Assembly: GCF_025751555.1 (NCBI RefSeq)
Contig: NZ_JAOWLB010000012.1
Location: forward strand, 62,001-126,000
Direction of reading: 5' to 3'
Length of the DNA: 64,000 nucleotides
Origin: Ruegeria aquimaris
GTDB taxonomy: Bacteria > Pseudomonadota > Alphaproteobacteria > Rhodobacterales > Rhodobacteraceae
The notes under the pieces are model-generated. The model was not told the DNA's origin. It did no database searches and saw nothing but the letters and a program-made list of their open reading frames with translations. Positions within the stretch are counted from its first letter, which is position 1, and every line of letters starts with the position of its first letter. The position numbers were made by a program, and so were the translations under genes. Positions 62,747 to 64,000 of this stretch are shown here, in pieces.

Positions 62747-63012
62747 CAGATCACCTTTTTCCAAGGGATCAGCTCGACCGACTGGAACAGACCGGCCTTG
62801 GCATAGGGGTCGTTGGCGGCCCATGCTTCGGCGGCGGCCATGTCTTCGACATCGAGAATCACCAGCGACCCGATCATGGTTTCGCCATCCAGCAAGGGTC
62901 CGGCCTGTGATACAACTCCAGTGGTCTTGAGGTAATCCACATGCGCCGGGCGATTGTCGAGCCGGGTTTGCAGGGCGCCATCCTTGTCCTTGGCGATCAG
63001 GGCAACCAGCAT
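62746..63012 (-). CDS. YciI-like protein
   Basis: 88 residues, a single YCII domain: MLVALIAKDKDGALQTRLDNRPAH (with the conserved Asp/His region R-PAH), GPLLDGETMIGSLVILDVED and AAEAWAANDPYAKAGLF. YCII domains are ferredoxin-like dimers; a few are enzymes, most uncharacterised. It starts 1 bp after the gpsA stop and overlaps the EVE gene by one base. Confidence 0.85.
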   Translation of the reverse strand: MLVALIAKDKDGALQTRLDNRPAHVDYLKTTGVVSQAGPLLDGETMIGSLVILDVEDMAAAEAWAANDPYAKAGLFQSVELIPWKKVI

Positions 63013-63013
63013 G

Positions 63014-63976
63014 TCATTCCTCCTTGAGCGGCCTTGCCAGCAGTTGAGCCATCGCCTCGGGCAGGGTCAAGCTTTGGTTCACGAATCCGGTCACACAATC
63101 GGTGATCGGCATGTCCAGTTTCATCTTCGCGGCTTTCTCGGTCACCGCAAGCGCGGTCGCCGCGCCTTCAACCGTAATTGATCGGTCGAACTCTTCCTCG
63201 CGTCCGATCGACAGGCCCAGCCTGTAGTTCCGCGACAGGTTCGACGTGCAGGTCAGAGCCAGATCGCCAAAACCGCTGAGTCCGGCCAGTGTCTCGGCTC
63301 GGGCACCAAGCGCCAGCGCCATGCGCTGCATCTCGGCATATCCCCGGGTCATAAGCGCCGCGCGGGCGCTTTCGCCCAGACCGGCACCGATGACCGCGCC
63401 GCAGGCAATCGCGATGACATTCTTCAGGGCGCCGCCCAGCTCGGTGCCAATGACATCCGTGGTGCGATACAGACGCAGGTTGGCGGTCGACAGGTCCGCT
63501 TGCAGCTCCGCGCCGGTTTCGGCGTCTTCGCAGGCAAGCGTCAGCGCCGTTGGAAGACCGCTGGCAATATCCGCCGCAAAGCTTGGTCCGGATAGCAGCG
63601 CGGGCACGGCGCTTGGCAGGGTCTGCGAAATGACGGCAACCGGCCCCAACCCGCTGCCCCGCTCGATCCCCTTGCAACAGGCGACCAGACGGCGACCCGC
63701 CAACACCGGACCATGGGCCTGTAACGTCCGGCGCAGTTGCTGCATGGGTACCGCCAGCAGAATCGTCTCCGTGTCAGGGATCGTCGCCAGATCGTCGATG
63801 ACGGTCAGATCGTCGGGGAACGGCGCGCCTGGCAAACGCCGCTCATTCCGTCGGGTAGCGTTCATTTCCAGCACATGGCCAAGGTCGCGCGCCCAAAGCC
63901 GGACCGCGCCTCGACCCGCAAGAGAGATCGCCAGCGCGGTTCCAAAGGCACCGGCGCCCAGAACGGTGACACTCAT
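63014..63976 (-). CDS. gpsA: glycerol-3-phosphate dehydrogenase [NAD(P)+]
   Basis: Reduces dihydroxyacetone phosphate to sn-glycerol 3-phosphate for phospholipid synthesis. 320 residues. The nucleotide fold is [21 protein letters not shown] at the N-terminus. [10 protein letters not shown] and [15 protein letters not shown] (catalytic Lys) follow, then the substrate region [20 protein letters not shown]. The ATG at 63976 overlaps the stop of the upstream gene (ATGA). Confidence 0.96.
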   Translation of the reverse strand: MSVTVLGAGAFGTALAISLAGRGAVRLWARDLGHVLEMNATRRNERRLPGAPFPDDLTVIDDLATIPDTETILLAVPMQQLRRTLQAHGPVLAGRRLVACCKGIERGSGLGPVAVISQTLPSAVPALLSGPSFAADIASGLPTALTLACEDAETGAELQADLSTANLRLYRTTDVIGTELGGALKNVIAIACGAVIGAGLGESARAALMTRGYAEMQRMALALGARAETLAGLSGFGDLALTCTSNLSRNYRLGLSIGREEEFDRSITVEGAATALAVTEKAAKMKLDMPITDCVTGFVNQSLTLPEAMAQLLARPLKEE

Positions 63977-64000
63977 GCCTTTGCCCCTTTTTTTCCGCTG
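63973..64000 (-). CDS. 3' end of an upstream gene (possibly tsaD)
   Basis: On the minus strand the frame SGKKGAKA-stop ends in a TGA that overlaps the gpsA ATG by 4 bp, the same junction type used throughout this window. Only eight codons are visible. In related bacteria tsaD often precedes gpsA, which is the sole reason for the suggestion. Confidence 0.35.

Noticed and set aside
1-64000. CRISPR arrays, prophage, transposases, tRNA or rRNA genes
   Set aside because: I saw no regularly spaced repeats, phage structural genes, transposase motifs or tRNA cloverleaf in the gaps, all but one of which are under 300 bp.

Overview
The window comes from an alphaproteobacterium of the order Rhodobacterales (Roseobacter lineage, Ruegeria-like). 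The evidence is GC-rich coding sequence, the RegB-SenC-RegA redox cluster next to ahcY, perfect alphaproteobacterial parS sites (TGTTTCACGTGAAACA), a CtrA-type site, and lineage-typical small families (DUF1127, DUF2853, DUF1761, DM13, Lin0512). The species cannot be proven by eye. Almost all of it is dense chromosomal core; I see no prophage, transposase, CRISPR array, rRNA or tRNA.

1-15.7 kb: housekeeping and metabolism. A partial ilvA diverges from argG. Then come DUF1810, SCP2, VOC and sulfotransferase-like genes, msrA, a ribokinase-like gene, maeB, mutS, hrcA-grpE, and rph-rdgB-hemW-DUF454.

15.7-31 kb: the replication-origin neighbourhood. parB, parA, rsmG, mnmG, mnmE, rho and hemJ read left; maf, aroE, coaE and dnaQ read right. 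They diverge from a 411-bp gene-free stretch with clustered DnaA-box-like sequences and AT-rich tracts, the best oriC candidate. Two perfect parS sites lie inside the first codons of rsmG and mnmG. secB, fxsA, a Tim44-like gene, mltA and an Smr gene follow, then a tautomerase/LysR divergent pair.

31-36.7 kb: a hydrolase lipoprotein, a secreted protein, and hslU and hslV. These two protease genes are separated by two opposite-strand genes with twin-arginine-type signal sequences (DM13 and WYL-domain proteins). A DUF1127 gene ends the region.

36.7-43.3 kb: an apparent catabolic operon on the minus strand. It runs Lin0512, Lin0512, hydantoinase A, hydantoinase B, HisC-like aminotransferase, Asp/Glu-racemase/maleate-isomerase-like protein. 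All but one junction is a 4-bp ATGA overlap. The exception is a 240-bp gap before hyuA, which holds a promoter-like sequence, an inverted repeat and a 71-nt three-way-junction fold just upstream of the hyuA start. A 15-bp direct repeat lies upstream of the first gene. This is the best candidate in the window for an undescribed system.

43.4-56.6 kb: trxA, addA, addB, murU-like, amgK-like, tsaE and a PAS-only DivL-like gene, then regB, senC and regA. A perfect CtrA-type site sits between regB and the DivL-like gene, putting cell-cycle and redox signalling side by side.

56.6-64 kb: a GT61 glycosyltransferase, an HD hydrolase, ahcY, DUF922, DUF2853, a probable small RNA bounded by two strong terminators, DUF1761, EVE-domain and YciI-like genes, gpsA, and the last codons of a further gene (tsaD by inference).
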